DNA from: Aliikangiella sp964411875
GTDB lineage: Bacteria > Pseudomonadota > Gammaproteobacteria > Enterobacterales > Kangiellaceae
Assembly: GCA_964411875.1 (NCBI GenBank)
Contig: CAYPMT010000001.1
Location: forward strand, 7,926 to 71,925
Length of the DNA stretch: 64,000 nucleotides
Reading direction: 5' to 3'
Made by a program: the position numbers and the translations under genes. The notes under the pieces are model-generated. The model was not told where the DNA came from. It saw only the letters and a list, made by a program, of their open reading frames with translations, and did no database searches. Numbering within the stretch: position 1 is the stretch's first letter; each line of letters begins with the position of its first letter. This document shows positions 27,490-36,188 of the stretch, piece after piece.

Positions 27490-27602
27490 GCCTGCATTTT
27501 GAAATGTATTGGGTATAATACTTGGTATATCTTTTATATTAAGCAATACTGGGTATGAAAGATAAATGGATGTTAATAAATTAAGTTTGAAAGGTTTAAT
27601 TC

Positions 27603-28091
27603 ATGTTAAAGCTAAAAGATTTCTTTGGTTTACTTATTGAGGAAGAATACGCTGATATTCAACCTTTGTTAGATATTTTAGATGTCTCTCGACTGATTGA
27701 TCAAACTCAAGTCGTTAAGTCTTTAATAAAACAAAATGGTAGCAAGGCGGCTATTGTTAATGTTGCTAGGCGACAGCAAGTTTTGAAAATGCTTAGGATT
27801 CTACTTGATGATAAGATGCTCGATTATGACCCACTCTACTATGTTAAAGAAATTACCACGTCAAGTGACCATGATCGACGTTATGGCGCAGAAGATAAAT
27901 TGCTTGAATTTGCTCTAATTGTTGCTTCAACCAAAAGTAAACGCATTTTGGAGGAGGATGCTGGGTTTATTACTTTTAAACAATTACGCGAAGCGGCTTT
28001 TCAAGGAACACGTTTTGATCGGCTTTGGGATATTTTGTCAGAAGAAACGCGTCATATTGTTAATGCTTACCGTAAAACCAATAGTAAATAA
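27603..28091 (+). CDS. Conserved-looking hypothetical helical protein
   Basis: The 162-residue protein is predicted soluble and mostly helical, with many charged residues (YADIQPLLDILDVSRLIDQ, RRQQVLKMLRILLDD). It has no signal peptide, membrane helix, cysteine or recognisable catalytic motif. Codon use resembles its neighbours and the frame is intact, so it is probably real. It lies alone between lptG and trmJ on the same strand, 113 bases after lptG and 37 before trmJ. I do not recognise the family. Confidence 0.65.
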   Translation: MLKLKDFFGLLIEEEYADIQPLLDILDVSRLIDQTQVVKSLIKQNGSKAAIVNVARRQQVLKMLRILLDDKMLDYDPLYYVKEITTSSDHDRRYGAEDKLLEFALIVASTKSKRILEEDAGFITFKQLREAAFQGTRFDRLWDILSEETRHIVNAYRKTNSK

Positions 28092-28128
28092 TTTAAACGA
28101 TTTAACTTTCCTATTATACTAGTCCACT

Positions 28129-28875
28129 ATGTTAGAAAAAATTCGTATGGTGCTCTCGCACACCACTCATCCTGGAAATATTGGTGCCGCTGCCCGTGCT
28201 ATGAAAGTAATGGGGTTGTCGGACTTATGTTTAGTAAATCCTAGTCAATATCCGAGCGCACAAGCGACAGAAAGAGCTTCACGCGCGGTTGATATTTTAG
28301 CTAATGCTAAAGTTTGTCATGATATTGAATCAGCTATCTCTGATTGTCGATTGATTGTTGGAGCGAGTGCCCGTCGACGTAGCTTGCCAAGTAAACTGAT
28401 TACACCACGCGATCTTATTGATATTATTCAACAGGACTCTTCGAGAGTACCCATTGCTATTCTTTTTGGTACAGAAAACTCTGGTTTAACCAATGAAGAG
28501 CTGCACTTGTGTCACTATCATCTTTATATTCCAACTAACCCCGATTATTCTTCGCTTAATTTAGCTTCTGCAGTGCAATTAATTGCTTATGAAATGCGGT
28601 TAGCTTTTAGTGGTGATGAACAGTTACCTCAACAAAGAACTGTTGATACTGAGTCAGTTGTAACGCGGCAAGAATTACAAGGTTTATTAGAGCATTTTGA
28701 TCAAGTGATGCAACAAACCGGCTATCTTATTCCAGACTATGCCAAACAAATTGATATTAGGATGAATCGTTTGTTTAATAAAGCTGAAATCACTCAGAGT
28801 GAATTGAATATTTTAAGAGGGTTTTTAACCTCAGTAGAAAAGTTTTGTGCTAGTCATCAGGTTGAACAGCCATGA
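28129..28875 (+). CDS. trmJ: tRNA (cytidine/uridine-2'-O-)-methyltransferase TrmJ
   Basis: TrmJ is a SPOUT methyltransferase that 2'-O-methylates position 32 of several tRNAs. The 248-residue protein has the N-terminal RMVLSHTTHPGNIGAAARAMK region with the catalytic arginine, and the knot motifs FGTENSGLTNEEL and YSSLNLASAVQLIAYE. A helical extension from about residue 165 to the end is typical of TrmJ. It overlaps the following cysteine desulfurase gene by four bases (ATGA). Confidence 0.95.
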   Translation: MLEKIRMVLSHTTHPGNIGAAARAMKVMGLSDLCLVNPSQYPSAQATERASRAVDILANAKVCHDIESAISDCRLIVGASARRRSLPSKLITPRDLIDIIQQDSSRVPIAILFGTENSGLTNEELHLCHYHLYIPTNPDYSSLNLASAVQLIAYEMRLAFSGDEQLPQQRTVDTESVVTRQELQGLLEHFDQVMQQTGYLIPDYAKQIDIRMNRLFNKAEITQSELNILRGFLTSVEKFCASHQVEQP

Positions 28876-30020
28876 AAAAAGTAATTTATTTAGATTATGC
28901 AGCAACCACACCCGTTGATCCAAAAGTGGCTGAGAAGATGATGCAATGCTTAACCATTGATGGGGTGTTTGCTAATCCAGCTTCTCGTTCTCATCGTTTA
29001 GGTTGGCAAGCTGAAGAGGTTGTTGATATTGCTCGTAATCAGGTAGCCGATTGTGTCGGTGCTGATGTCAGAGAAATTATTTGGACATCAGGTGCTACTG
29101 AATCAAATAACTTGGCGATAAAAGGTATCGCTGAAAAACAAAAGCAAGGCCATATAATTACCAGTGCGATTGAGCATAAAGCGGTTATTGATACTTGCAA
29201 AAAGCTTGAAACGCAGGGTTTTAACGTGACCTATTTAACACCCGAACAATCTGGCCTTGTATCTCCAGAGTCAGTTGAGCAAGCGATTACTGATGAAACA
29301 ATTTTGATTTCAATTATGCAGGTTAACAATGAAATAGGTACGATTCAACCGATTGAGTCAATTGGTTTGTTAGCGGCAAAGCATAAGATCTTATTTCATG
29401 TAGATGCTGCTCAAAGTGCTGGTAAGTTATCCATTGACTTGAGCCAACTACCGGTTGATTTGATGTCTTTTTCGGCACATAAAGTCTATGGCCCAAAGGG
29501 TATTGGTTGTTTATATGTTAAAAAAAGTCAGCAAGGTAATCTGCAAGCTCAAATTCATGGTGGCGGTCATGAAAGAGGGTTACGTTCAGGCACTTTAGCC
29601 CCTCACCAAATTGCAGCTATGGGTCTTGCTTTTGAGTTAGCTAAACAAAACTTGGAAAATGAAAGTCGAGTCATTAATCAAAAAAAATTAACCTTGTTAA
29701 ATGCTCTACAAGAAGTAGAGGGAATTCATGTTAATGGTGATCTAAATCAGAGCGTTAGTAATATATTGAACCTACGTTTTGACGGCGTTGATAGTGAAAG
29801 TTTATTGATGGCTTTTAAAGATATTGCCGTTTCTTCTGGCTCGGCTTGTACTTCGGCGAGTGTTGAGCCATCTCACGTGTTAAAACAGCTTGGCCTTAGT
29901 GATGAAGAGGCACATGCCTCATTGCGTTTTTCTGTAGGTCGCTTTACCAGTGATGATGATATTCAAGCTACGATTAATATTGTAAAAAGTGGGTTTGAGC
30001 GGCTGAAAGCTATCGATTAA
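28872..30020 (+). CDS. IscS-like cysteine desulfurase
   Basis: A PLP enzyme that moves sulfur from cysteine to an active-site persulfide for Fe-S clusters or tRNA thiolation. Key parts are the PLP lysine in SFSAHKVYGPKGIG, the histidine in TSAIEHKAV, and the sulfur-carrying cysteine in the mobile loop SSGSACTSASVEPSH, as in group I IscS. At 382 residues it ends at FERLKAID, about 20 residues short of E. coli IscS, and lacks the C-terminal tail that docks IscU. No iscR, iscU, iscA, hscBA or fdx gene is adjacent. The usual trmJ-iscR-iscS order is thus altered. It might be the main IscS or a specialised desulfurase, for example for tRNA thiolation. Confidence 0.85.
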   Translation: MKKVIYLDYAATTPVDPKVAEKMMQCLTIDGVFANPASRSHRLGWQAEEVVDIARNQVADCVGADVREIIWTSGATESNNLAIKGIAEKQKQGHIITSAIEHKAVIDTCKKLETQGFNVTYLTPEQSGLVSPESVEQAITDETILISIMQVNNEIGTIQPIESIGLLAAKHKILFHVDAAQSAGKLSIDLSQLPVDLMSFSAHKVYGPKGIGCLYVKKSQQGNLQAQIHGGGHERGLRSGTLAPHQIAAMGLAFELAKQNLENESRVINQKKLTLLNALQEVEGIHVNGDLNQSVSNILNLRFDGVDSESLLMAFKDIAVSSGSACTSASVEPSHVLKQLGLSDEEAHASLRFSVGRFTSDDDIQATINIVKSGFERLKAID

Positions 30021-30079
30021 AATTTAACCATTGTATTCTCTTTGAGTGTTGGTATAGCTAAAAAAATATGACAAAGATC

Positions 30080-30107
30080 TTGTTTTTTTCTGTAAAACCC
30101 GGATAAT
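30080..30107 (+). promoter_or_regulatory. Candidate promoter of tRNA-Lys
   Basis: TTGTTT (30080-30085), 16 bases, GATAAT (30102-30107), then a GC-rich GCGCCCC discriminator. This is the pattern expected of a stringently controlled stable-RNA promoter. It is 20 bases before the tRNA. Confidence 0.6.
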
Positions 30108-30127
30108 GCGCCCCTCGTTTAGACATT

Positions 30128-30203
30128 GGGTCGTTAGCTCAGCCGGTAGAGCAGTTGACTTTTAATCAATTGGTCGGGCGTTCGAATCGCCCACGACCCA
30201 CCA
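30128..30203 (+). tRNA. tRNA-Lys (anticodon UUU)
   Basis: The acceptor arms GGGTCGT and ACGACCC pair fully, followed by A and an encoded CCA end. The D-arm AGCTCAGCCGGTAGAGC, the anticodon loop CTTTTAA with TTT, and the T-arm GGGCG-TTCGAAT-CGCCC are all intact. The sequence is very close to E. coli tRNA-Lys. It is 76 bases long. Confidence 0.98.
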
Positions 30204-30230
30204 TTTATTTTGATGTTTATCGAATAATTT

Positions 30231-30473
30231 TTATTGTCGAATATCAATATCAAGCTCTAAATTAATTCTACCGTCAGTTTCTAAAACGCCAATTGAATTG
30301 CCTTCAGTATTGGTGATAACAACAATTGGATCCTGAAAGCTTGGACGGCGAATAAACTTGATATTCCAACCAAAGCTTTCTATTTTGTTTAAAACTTCAA
30401 GTTGTTCCGTATTTAAATAGTCCTTAATATTCGATGGTACAGGGCTGTCTCCTGTTCTTTTGTCTTGTTCCAT
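30231..30473 (-). CDS. Small conserved hypothetical protein
   Basis: This 80-residue soluble protein contains FGWNIKFIRRPSFQDPIVVI, which recalls a small uncharacterised family common in gammaproteobacteria. No cysteine, signal peptide or membrane helix is present. The start at 30473 is preceded on its strand by GAGGTAAAC within ten bases, which supports it. The function is unknown. Confidence 0.7.
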   Translation of the reverse strand: MEQDKRTGDSPVPSNIKDYLNTEQLEVLNKIESFGWNIKFIRRPSFQDPIVVITNTEGNSIGVLETDGRINLELDIDIRQ

Positions 30474-30682
30474 GGTTGTTTACCTCTCAATTATTTAGTT
30501 TGATAATCTCTGTTTACTCACACAGAATATTATAATAACTGATTGATTTAAAGTCATTAAACGCTATTAGATAATTGGTGGGTAAATTTATAACGGCTGG
30601 TATTTAAAGTTGCTAGTTGCTAGGATGAGGTTTGCTTTACTGTTTTACACCATTATTAGTCATTATTGTTAGGTTGTCTGTT

Positions 30683-31609
30683 ATGCCTAGATTGTCTGTT
30701 AAATCAGCTGAAATACCAGTATCTGAGCAAGAAAAAGTTCAGTTGTTTTTAGATTATCTCTGGATGCAGGATGGCTTGAGCCAGCAAACCCTTGATAGTT
30801 ATCGTTCAGACCTGAATTTGTTTATAGCATGGCTAGTCTCTAATCATTCATCTCTACTCAAAGTTGATTTAGCTTTATTGCAGGGTTACCTTTCTTATCG
30901 ACATAAACAGGCTTTTTCGAGTCGTTCAACTGCTCGTTTGTTATCCAGTTTAAGGCGTTTTTATCGATATGCACTAGAACAACATTTAATTCTTCAAGAT
31001 CCAACGGCAAAAGTTGCTTCACCCAAACTTGCTAAGTCATTACCTCACAGTCTTTCTGAAGCCAATATTGAAAAGCTGCTCGCAATGCCTAATTTTGATG
31101 AACCTTTAGGTAGTCGTGACAGAGCTATGCTTGAATTAATGTATGCCAGTGGTTTAAGAATTTCAGAATTGATTGGATTAGAGTTTAATCAAATCAGTTT
31201 AAACCAAGGGGTTGTTAGAGTTGTTGGTAAGGGTAATAAAGAGCGTTTGGTACCTTTCGGTGATACAGCGTTAGAGGCTATACAGCATTATATTAAAACT
31301 TCCCGAGGAATTTTATTGGGTAGTCAGGTTTGTGATTTTCTTTTCGTTTCTAAGCGAGCAAAAAAAATGACACGACAAACTTTTTGGTATCGGGTTAAAC
31401 TTTATGCCAAGCAAGCCGCGATTACTCAACCACTCTCTCCCCACACTTTAAGGCATGCTTTTGCGACACATTTATTATCTCATGGTGCCGACTTAAGAAC
31501 TTTGCAGCTGTTATTGGGTCATAGCGATCTTTCAACCACTCAAATTTATACACATATTGCTAAAGAAAGGCTCCAGTCAATTCATCGACAGCATCATCCG
31601 AGGGGCTAA
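30683..31609 (+). CDS. xerD: Site-specific tyrosine recombinase XerD
   Basis: XerD works with XerC at dif to resolve chromosome dimers. The protein has the SAM-like core-binding domain (residues 15-100) and a C-terminal catalytic domain with the R (ASGLRISELIGL), K (GKGNKER), H-x-x-R (HTLRHAFATHLL), H (LLGHSDLSTT) and tyrosine (QIYTHI) residues. The ending SIHRQHHPRG is characteristic of XerD rather than phage integrases. A longer reading from 30632 has an atypical hydrophobic N-terminus, so I start at the ATG at 30683, with AGGT eight bases upstream. dsbC follows, the usual partner. Confidence 0.95.
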   Translation: MPRLSVKSAEIPVSEQEKVQLFLDYLWMQDGLSQQTLDSYRSDLNLFIAWLVSNHSSLLKVDLALLQGYLSYRHKQAFSSRSTARLLSSLRRFYRYALEQHLILQDPTAKVASPKLAKSLPHSLSEANIEKLLAMPNFDEPLGSRDRAMLELMYASGLRISELIGLEFNQISLNQGVVRVVGKGNKERLVPFGDTALEAIQHYIKTSRGILLGSQVCDFLFVSKRAKKMTRQTFWYRVKLYAKQAAITQPLSPHTLRHAFATHLLSHGADLRTLQLLLGHSDLSTTQIYTHIAKERLQSIHRQHHPRG

Positions 31610-31675
31610 ACTTATAGTTAAGCTATGTTATGATAGAGGGTATTATTAAATTGGCTATGCAGCTTGAGGGACTTA

Positions 31676-32575
31676 ATGAATTATTTTACTAAAAAACTTA
31701 TTGTTTTTGCCTTAATGGCATTATTAGCTTTGATTTTTTTTCTAGGTTTTGAATCAAGAAATGCTTCTCACTCGAGTGATCTTAATACGACTGATCTTAA
31801 TAGTAGCGCTCCCAATAATAAACAGTCTGAATCTGCTGAGGTGATACCCAGTGAGTCAAAAGTGCAAGATAGGGTAGAAGTGCAAGAGGAAACTCACACT
31901 AAAACGCCTGAACAGATTAAGCTAGCGCTAGAAAGCAAATTAAATGTCGAAGTTGATAGTATTGAAAAAAGCCCAATTGATGGTTTTTATCAAGCTTTTT
32001 TAAATGGTGATTTAGTTTATATTTCTAGCACGGGCCATCATTTAATGGCAGGGAACTTATTAGATTTAACTAAACAAAGACCAATTAATCTATCACAAAT
32101 AGCGATCCAGAAGCAGGAAGCTAAGTTAGCGCCCAAACGGGCTGAATTAATTGCTAATGTTAATGAAGCTGATATGGTGGTTTACAAAGCCAAACAAGAA
32201 AAGTATGAGATTACTATTTTCACTGATGTTGACTGTGGCTATTGTCGTAGACTTCATCAAGAAGTTGCTAAGCTAATAGGAAAAGGTGTCAGTGTGCGTT
32301 ATATGGCTTATCCAAGAGCTGGGCTAGGTTCAGCTTCGCACAAAAAGCTGGAATCTATTTGGTGTGCCAAAGATCGGTTAGCGGCTATGGATGCAGCTAA
32401 ATTACAAGGACAATTTTCGCCAGGTAATTGTCAAGATCAACTGGCTGAACAGTATTATTTAAGTCAAGCACTTAAATTATCTGGCACGCCAGCAATTATT
32501 TTATCGAATGGTGAAATTATTGGTGGTTATTTGCCCGCAGAGCAATTATTCGCAGAATTGCAAAAACGTTCTTAA
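31676..32575 (+). CDS. dsbC: Thiol:disulfide interchange protein DsbC
   Basis: DsbC is a periplasmic disulfide isomerase. The 299-residue protein starts with a hydrophobic helix (LIVFALMALLALIFFLGF) and then has a Ser/Asn/Glu-rich linker (residues 25-75) longer than in E. coli, so it may remain membrane-tethered. A DsbC dimerisation domain follows (EQIKLALESKLNVEVDSIEKSP), then a thioredoxin fold with the active site CGYC and a cis-proline GTPAIIL. The ATG at 31676 has GAGGG five bases upstream; a TTG at 31664 would overlap that site. It forms xerD-dsbC. Confidence 0.93.
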   Translation: MNYFTKKLIVFALMALLALIFFLGFESRNASHSSDLNTTDLNSSAPNNKQSESAEVIPSESKVQDRVEVQEETHTKTPEQIKLALESKLNVEVDSIEKSPIDGFYQAFLNGDLVYISSTGHHLMAGNLLDLTKQRPINLSQIAIQKQEAKLAPKRAELIANVNEADMVVYKAKQEKYEITIFTDVDCGYCRRLHQEVAKLIGKGVSVRYMAYPRAGLGSASHKKLESIWCAKDRLAAMDAAKLQGQFSPGNCQDQLAEQYYLSQALKLSGTPAIILSNGEIIGGYLPAEQLFAELQKRS

Positions 32576-32626
32576 GTTGTAAGGTTTTTAGTTATTAATC
32601 AGCATTGTTGAATAACAACTATTTGG

Positions 32627-32995
32627 TTAAATAAAGAGTAGCGCAAAAACCTTTCTGTTTTCATAGGCTAGTATTTGAAAAGTATGGCAAGCTGGTCGGG
32701 TTGCCATAACTTCAACAGAAAGCCCTAGACGATTAATTTGTTGAATAGCGCTTTGTGGCAAAAACAAATGTTTTTCGCCAGTACCGATTAATAAAACTTC
32801 GGTCTCTGAGGGAATTCTCTCAATTAGTTGGTCGATATTCAGTGCTGAAAAATTTGTAGCACTTTCAAAAATAGTCACGTTTGAGGGTTGCAATAAAATC
32901 GGTCTATTGTAAAGTGTTCCAGAGATATTAATTTCACCAGCTTTATAGCTTTTGATATTAATTGAGTTATGGTTAGGTTCTTTTTGCAAAAGCAT
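32627..32995 (-). CDS. Mth938-like (DUF498/NDUFAF3-type) domain protein
   Basis: This 122-residue protein is a single Mth938-like domain. It shows the N-terminal INIKSYKAGEINISGTLYNRPILL strands, the central EVLLIGTGEKHLFLP motif and the later VEVMATRPACHTFQILAYENRKV segment, with conserved TRPACHTFQ. The mitochondrial relative takes part in complex I assembly; the bacterial role is unknown. It is a single gene between dsbC and the rpfE-like gene. Confidence 0.85.
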   Translation of the reverse strand: MLLQKEPNHNSINIKSYKAGEINISGTLYNRPILLQPSNVTIFESATNFSALNIDQLIERIPSETEVLLIGTGEKHLFLPQSAIQQINRLGLSVEVMATRPACHTFQILAYENRKVFALLFI

Positions 32996-33232
32996 GAGTT
33001 TATTTAGCCTTAGTTGACTGATTAAATGCCTCAGGTTTTATGGTTGAAGCTTCTGTCTTTAAAAAAGTATCATCGAAAAATTGCTCTTTCTCAATATCGA
33101 GTATTTAAATAGATGATGAGGCTATTAGCCTATCAAATCAGAGCACTAGACTCTAGATAAAAAATTTAATAAAAGGACTTTTTTATTGTGCAGATATAAG
33201 AATAAAAAGGTTATAAAGATCTAAGAGCGTTT

Positions 33233-34174
33233 ATGCATTCATTAAAAATTTTTTTACCCCATGCCACAATGCAACAAATTGAGCCTTTATTTGAGTTAGA
33301 AAAGGTTAAAGAGACAGTAACTATTAAGGGTTTAACACAAGACTGGCAGTCGCTTTTTTGTCAAAGTGTTAATTACCCTGATAGCCATTTGCCTTGGTCT
33401 CAATTACGTATGGCACAATTTGGCCTCAGTCCTAATGTTAAAACGATTGCTTGTTGTGACCCGGTTATGTTGCAGTTAACTCATCGAGGCGCTTACATGA
33501 TGGGACAGTCGCCTTTAACTTGGACGCATAACGATGCAATTCGAGTGGTGGCGCAAATCAATGAGAAACTTATGAATGAGGGTGAAAGCCTTTATTTAAT
33601 CGATAAAAATGCCTGGCTTTTTTGCAGTGAGCAAGCGATGAGTTTTTCTGCTCCCAGAGTTGATGAGCTTATTGGTAAAGATATGTTTGATTTTTCTTAT
33701 GGTGGTCAAGAGCATACCTTTTGGCAAAAGTTAACCACAGAAATGCAAATGCTCATGAAACAAATGCAAGATTACCAAGGGCTCACAGCTGTTGCACCGG
33801 AAACTTGTTTAGGCGTCCATTTTTTTGATTGTTTAACTTTAAATGAATCTAAAGAAAATCATGCGGATGAACGTCAGCAGATTCCATTTATTAAAAATAC
33901 TAAGATGACTTTAGTGAGTAATAACGATTTGATTAAAACCTTTTGTATGAATACGTTATTAACTTATTGCGAATATGAACAGCTTGATCAAGTTGAGACT
34001 GATGAGTGCATTCTTATTTTATTTGAAACAGAACAGGAAACGTACCCTAAACTTGTTCAGTTTTGGCAAGATAGAATATTAACAAATAAAAAACTGGATA
34101 CTCAAATTGTTTTGCAAGATCGAATTATTACACGAAAAAACGAACCTAGCCTGTTACAGCGAATATTCAGCTAG
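33233..34174 (+). CDS. RpfE-like protein of unknown biochemical role, upstream of recJ
   Basis: The 313-residue protein lacks signal peptide and membrane helices. The segment LSPNVKTIACCDPVMLQLTHRGAYM, followed by DAIRVVAQINEKLMNEGESLYLIDKNAWLF, is well formed and resembles the recJ-linked family called RpfE in Xanthomonas (also annotated as phosphoglycerate-mutase-related). That identification is from memory. It is separated from recJ by one base, so the two are certainly co-transcribed. No catalytic motif can be assigned. Confidence 0.6.
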   Translation: MHSLKIFLPHATMQQIEPLFELEKVKETVTIKGLTQDWQSLFCQSVNYPDSHLPWSQLRMAQFGLSPNVKTIACCDPVMLQLTHRGAYMMGQSPLTWTHNDAIRVVAQINEKLMNEGESLYLIDKNAWLFCSEQAMSFSAPRVDELIGKDMFDFSYGGQEHTFWQKLTTEMQMLMKQMQDYQGLTAVAPETCLGVHFFDCLTLNESKENHADERQQIPFIKNTKMTLVSNNDLIKTFCMNTLLTYCEYEQLDQVETDECILILFETEQETYPKLVQFWQDRILTNKKLDTQIVLQDRIITRKNEPSLLQRIFS

Positions 34175-34175
34175 T

Positions 34176-35918
34176 ATGATTATTAAAAAAGTCATTAACA
34201 AGTCATGGGTTCAGCCAAATCCTGAATTAGATGTTTTTCCAACCAAAATACAACAGATTTTAGCGACACGAAATGTTCAAAGTCTAGAAGCATTAGACTA
34301 TTCACTTAAAGGTTTATTGCCACCAACCAAACTAAAATCCATCGATAAGGCGACCGGGGTTTTATTTGACGCGATTAAGTTAGAACAATCAATTTTGATT
34401 ATTGGGGACTTTGATGCAGATGGTGCAACTAGCACTGCAGTTTTATTACGTGCATTAAAGCTATTAGGTGCAAAAAAAATCAATTATCTAGTGCCTGATA
34501 GGTTTCACTTTGGTTATGGCTTATCGGTTAAACTGGTTGAGCATGCGGCTCAATTTAATCCTGATTTAATTGTGACTGTTGATACCGGTATTACCAATGT
34601 TGAAGGGGTTGAGCGGGCTAATCAGTTAGGTATTTCAGTCATTATTACCGATCATCATTTGGCAAGTATTCAGTTGCCTGAGGCAAAAGCTATTGTTAAT
34701 CCAAATCAACCGGGTGATCGTTTTGAAAGTAAATGTCTTGCGGGCGTTGGCGTTGCATTTTACTTAATGTTATCACTAAGAAGTTGTATGCGAGCCCAAG
34801 GGTGGTTTAAAGAAAAAAATATTGATGAACCTAATTTGGCTGAGTTACTTGATATTGTTGCTGTTGGAACCGTTGCAGACTTAGTACCTCTCGATAAAAA
34901 TAATCGTATTATGGTTGAGCAGGGTTTAAAACGAATTCGCAGCGGTCTTTCTTGTGCGGGTATTAAGGCATTATTGCAAATAGCTAAACGCCAGGAAAAA
35001 AAATGTCAGGCCAGTGACTTAGGCTTTGCTGTTGGTCCCAGAATTAATGCAGCTGGACGTCTTGATGATATATCTATTGGCATTGAGTGTTTATTAATGG
35101 ATGATTATGAAAAAGCGCTATCTATTGCAAGTAAACTTGATAATTTAAATCGTTCACGAAAAAATATTGAAAAGGAAATGTTAGCGCAAGCAACAAAAGA
35201 TATTGAAACTTGTATTGAAAAAATCTTGTCAAATGATGTCGATGAAGGTCAGGAAACATCAGCGTTATGTTTGTATGACCCTAATTGGCACCAAGGTGTT
35301 GTTGGTATTTTAGCTTCTCGTGTTAAAGAAAAAATTAATCGTCCAGTAATTATTTTTGCACAAGATGATAATCAAGCGTTACTTAAGGGGTCGGCTCGTT
35401 CTATTGAAGGTTTACATATACGCGATATTTTAGCTTTGATAGACAGCCAAGACTCTCAACTAATCGAAAAATTTGGTGGTCATGCTATGGCTGCAGGTTT
35501 AACTATTAAGCAAGACAACTATCAAAAGTTTGCGGAGTTTTTTCAACAAAATGTGCAATCCAATAGTGGTTTAATTAAAGATGAAATTATTACTGATGGC
35601 GAGTTGCAGCCTGATGAATTAAGTCTTGATTTTGCCTCTCAATTACGTCGTTTGGGGCCTTGGGGGCAAGGTTTTCCAGAGCCTTTATTTAGCGATGATT
35701 TTTTTGTGGTTAACTGTCGTGTTCTTGCTGAAGAACATTTGAAACTTGTTGTTGAAAAACAAGGCCATTATATTGATGGAATCTTTTTCCGTTATCCAAA
35801 AGCACTTAATGTGGCTGAAGGTGATAAGATTAAATTAGTTTATAAGCTAGCGGTTAATGAATACCTCGGTAATCAAACGCCTCAGCTGATGATTGAGCAG
35901 CTAGAAATCTTCCGGTGA
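34176..35918 (+). CDS. recJ: Single-stranded-DNA-specific exonuclease RecJ
   Basis: RecJ degrades single-stranded DNA 5' to 3' in RecF-pathway recombination and mismatch repair. DHH-family motifs are complete: DFDADG (residues 78-83), DTGIT near 136, TDHH (158-161), VAVGTVADLVPL, and the DHHA1 motif FGGHAMAAG near 435, then an OB-like domain. The ATG at 34176, one base after the preceding stop, gives 580 residues and the proper RecJ N-terminus; an upstream ATG would lie inside the neighbour. Its last 18 bases overlap yacG on the other strand. Confidence 0.97.
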   Translation: MIIKKVINKSWVQPNPELDVFPTKIQQILATRNVQSLEALDYSLKGLLPPTKLKSIDKATGVLFDAIKLEQSILIIGDFDADGATSTAVLLRALKLLGAKKINYLVPDRFHFGYGLSVKLVEHAAQFNPDLIVTVDTGITNVEGVERANQLGISVIITDHHLASIQLPEAKAIVNPNQPGDRFESKCLAGVGVAFYLMLSLRSCMRAQGWFKEKNIDEPNLAELLDIVAVGTVADLVPLDKNNRIMVEQGLKRIRSGLSCAGIKALLQIAKRQEKKCQASDLGFAVGPRINAAGRLDDISIGIECLLMDDYEKALSIASKLDNLNRSRKNIEKEMLAQATKDIETCIEKILSNDVDEGQETSALCLYDPNWHQGVVGILASRVKEKINRPVIIFAQDDNQALLKGSARSIEGLHIRDILALIDSQDSQLIEKFGGHAMAAGLTIKQDNYQKFAEFFQQNVQSNSGLIKDEIITDGELQPDELSLDFASQLRRLGPWGQGFPEPLFSDDFFVVNCRVLAEEHLKLVVEKQGHYIDGIFFRYPKALNVAEGDKIKLVYKLAVNEYLGNQTPQLMIEQLEIFR

Positions 35919-36104
35919 GTCTATCTCATCAGAAGAGCCTGATGGTGGTGCCGATGAGCCTGCTATAACATGACCCTCATTTGCCCATTCGCCGAGATCA
36001 ATTAACTGACAACGTTTACTGCAAAAAGGTCGAAAATCTTGGCAATCTTTCCATCGAAGGCTCTTTTTGCAAGTTGGACATGAGATGATTAAGTCATTTT
36101 TCAT
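35901..36104 (-). CDS. yacG: DNA gyrase inhibitor YacG (zinc-binding)
   Basis: YacG is a small zinc protein that binds GyrB and blocks DNA binding by gyrase. The 67-residue product has C9-x2-C12 and C28-x3-C32 ligands, the RPFCSKRCQLIDLGEWANEG-type signature, and an acidic C-terminal tail. In many gammaproteobacteria yacG follows coaE and pilD; here it is alone and overlaps the 3' end of recJ antisense by 18 bases. Confidence 0.93.
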   Translation of the reverse strand: MKNDLIISCPTCKKSLRWKDCQDFRPFCSKRCQLIDLGEWANEGHVIAGSSAPPSGSSDEIDSPEDF

Positions 36105-36188
36105 TAACTTTTTCTTTTCTTTGGTGTTTCTATAGCAGTATAATCTATGTTAATTAAATTACAAAAGTTTAGTTAATAGAGGAATAAA

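Noticed and set aside
30128..31609. tRNA-Lys beside a tyrosine recombinase as a genomic-island attachment site
   Set aside because: The recombinase is XerD by its motifs and its dsbC neighbour, and no direct repeat of the tRNA 3' end or phage-like cargo is seen.
34107..34175. Longer recJ starting inside the preceding gene
   Set aside because: The extra 23 residues translate the neighbour's 3' end in another phase; the ATG at 34176 gives the normal RecJ N-terminus.
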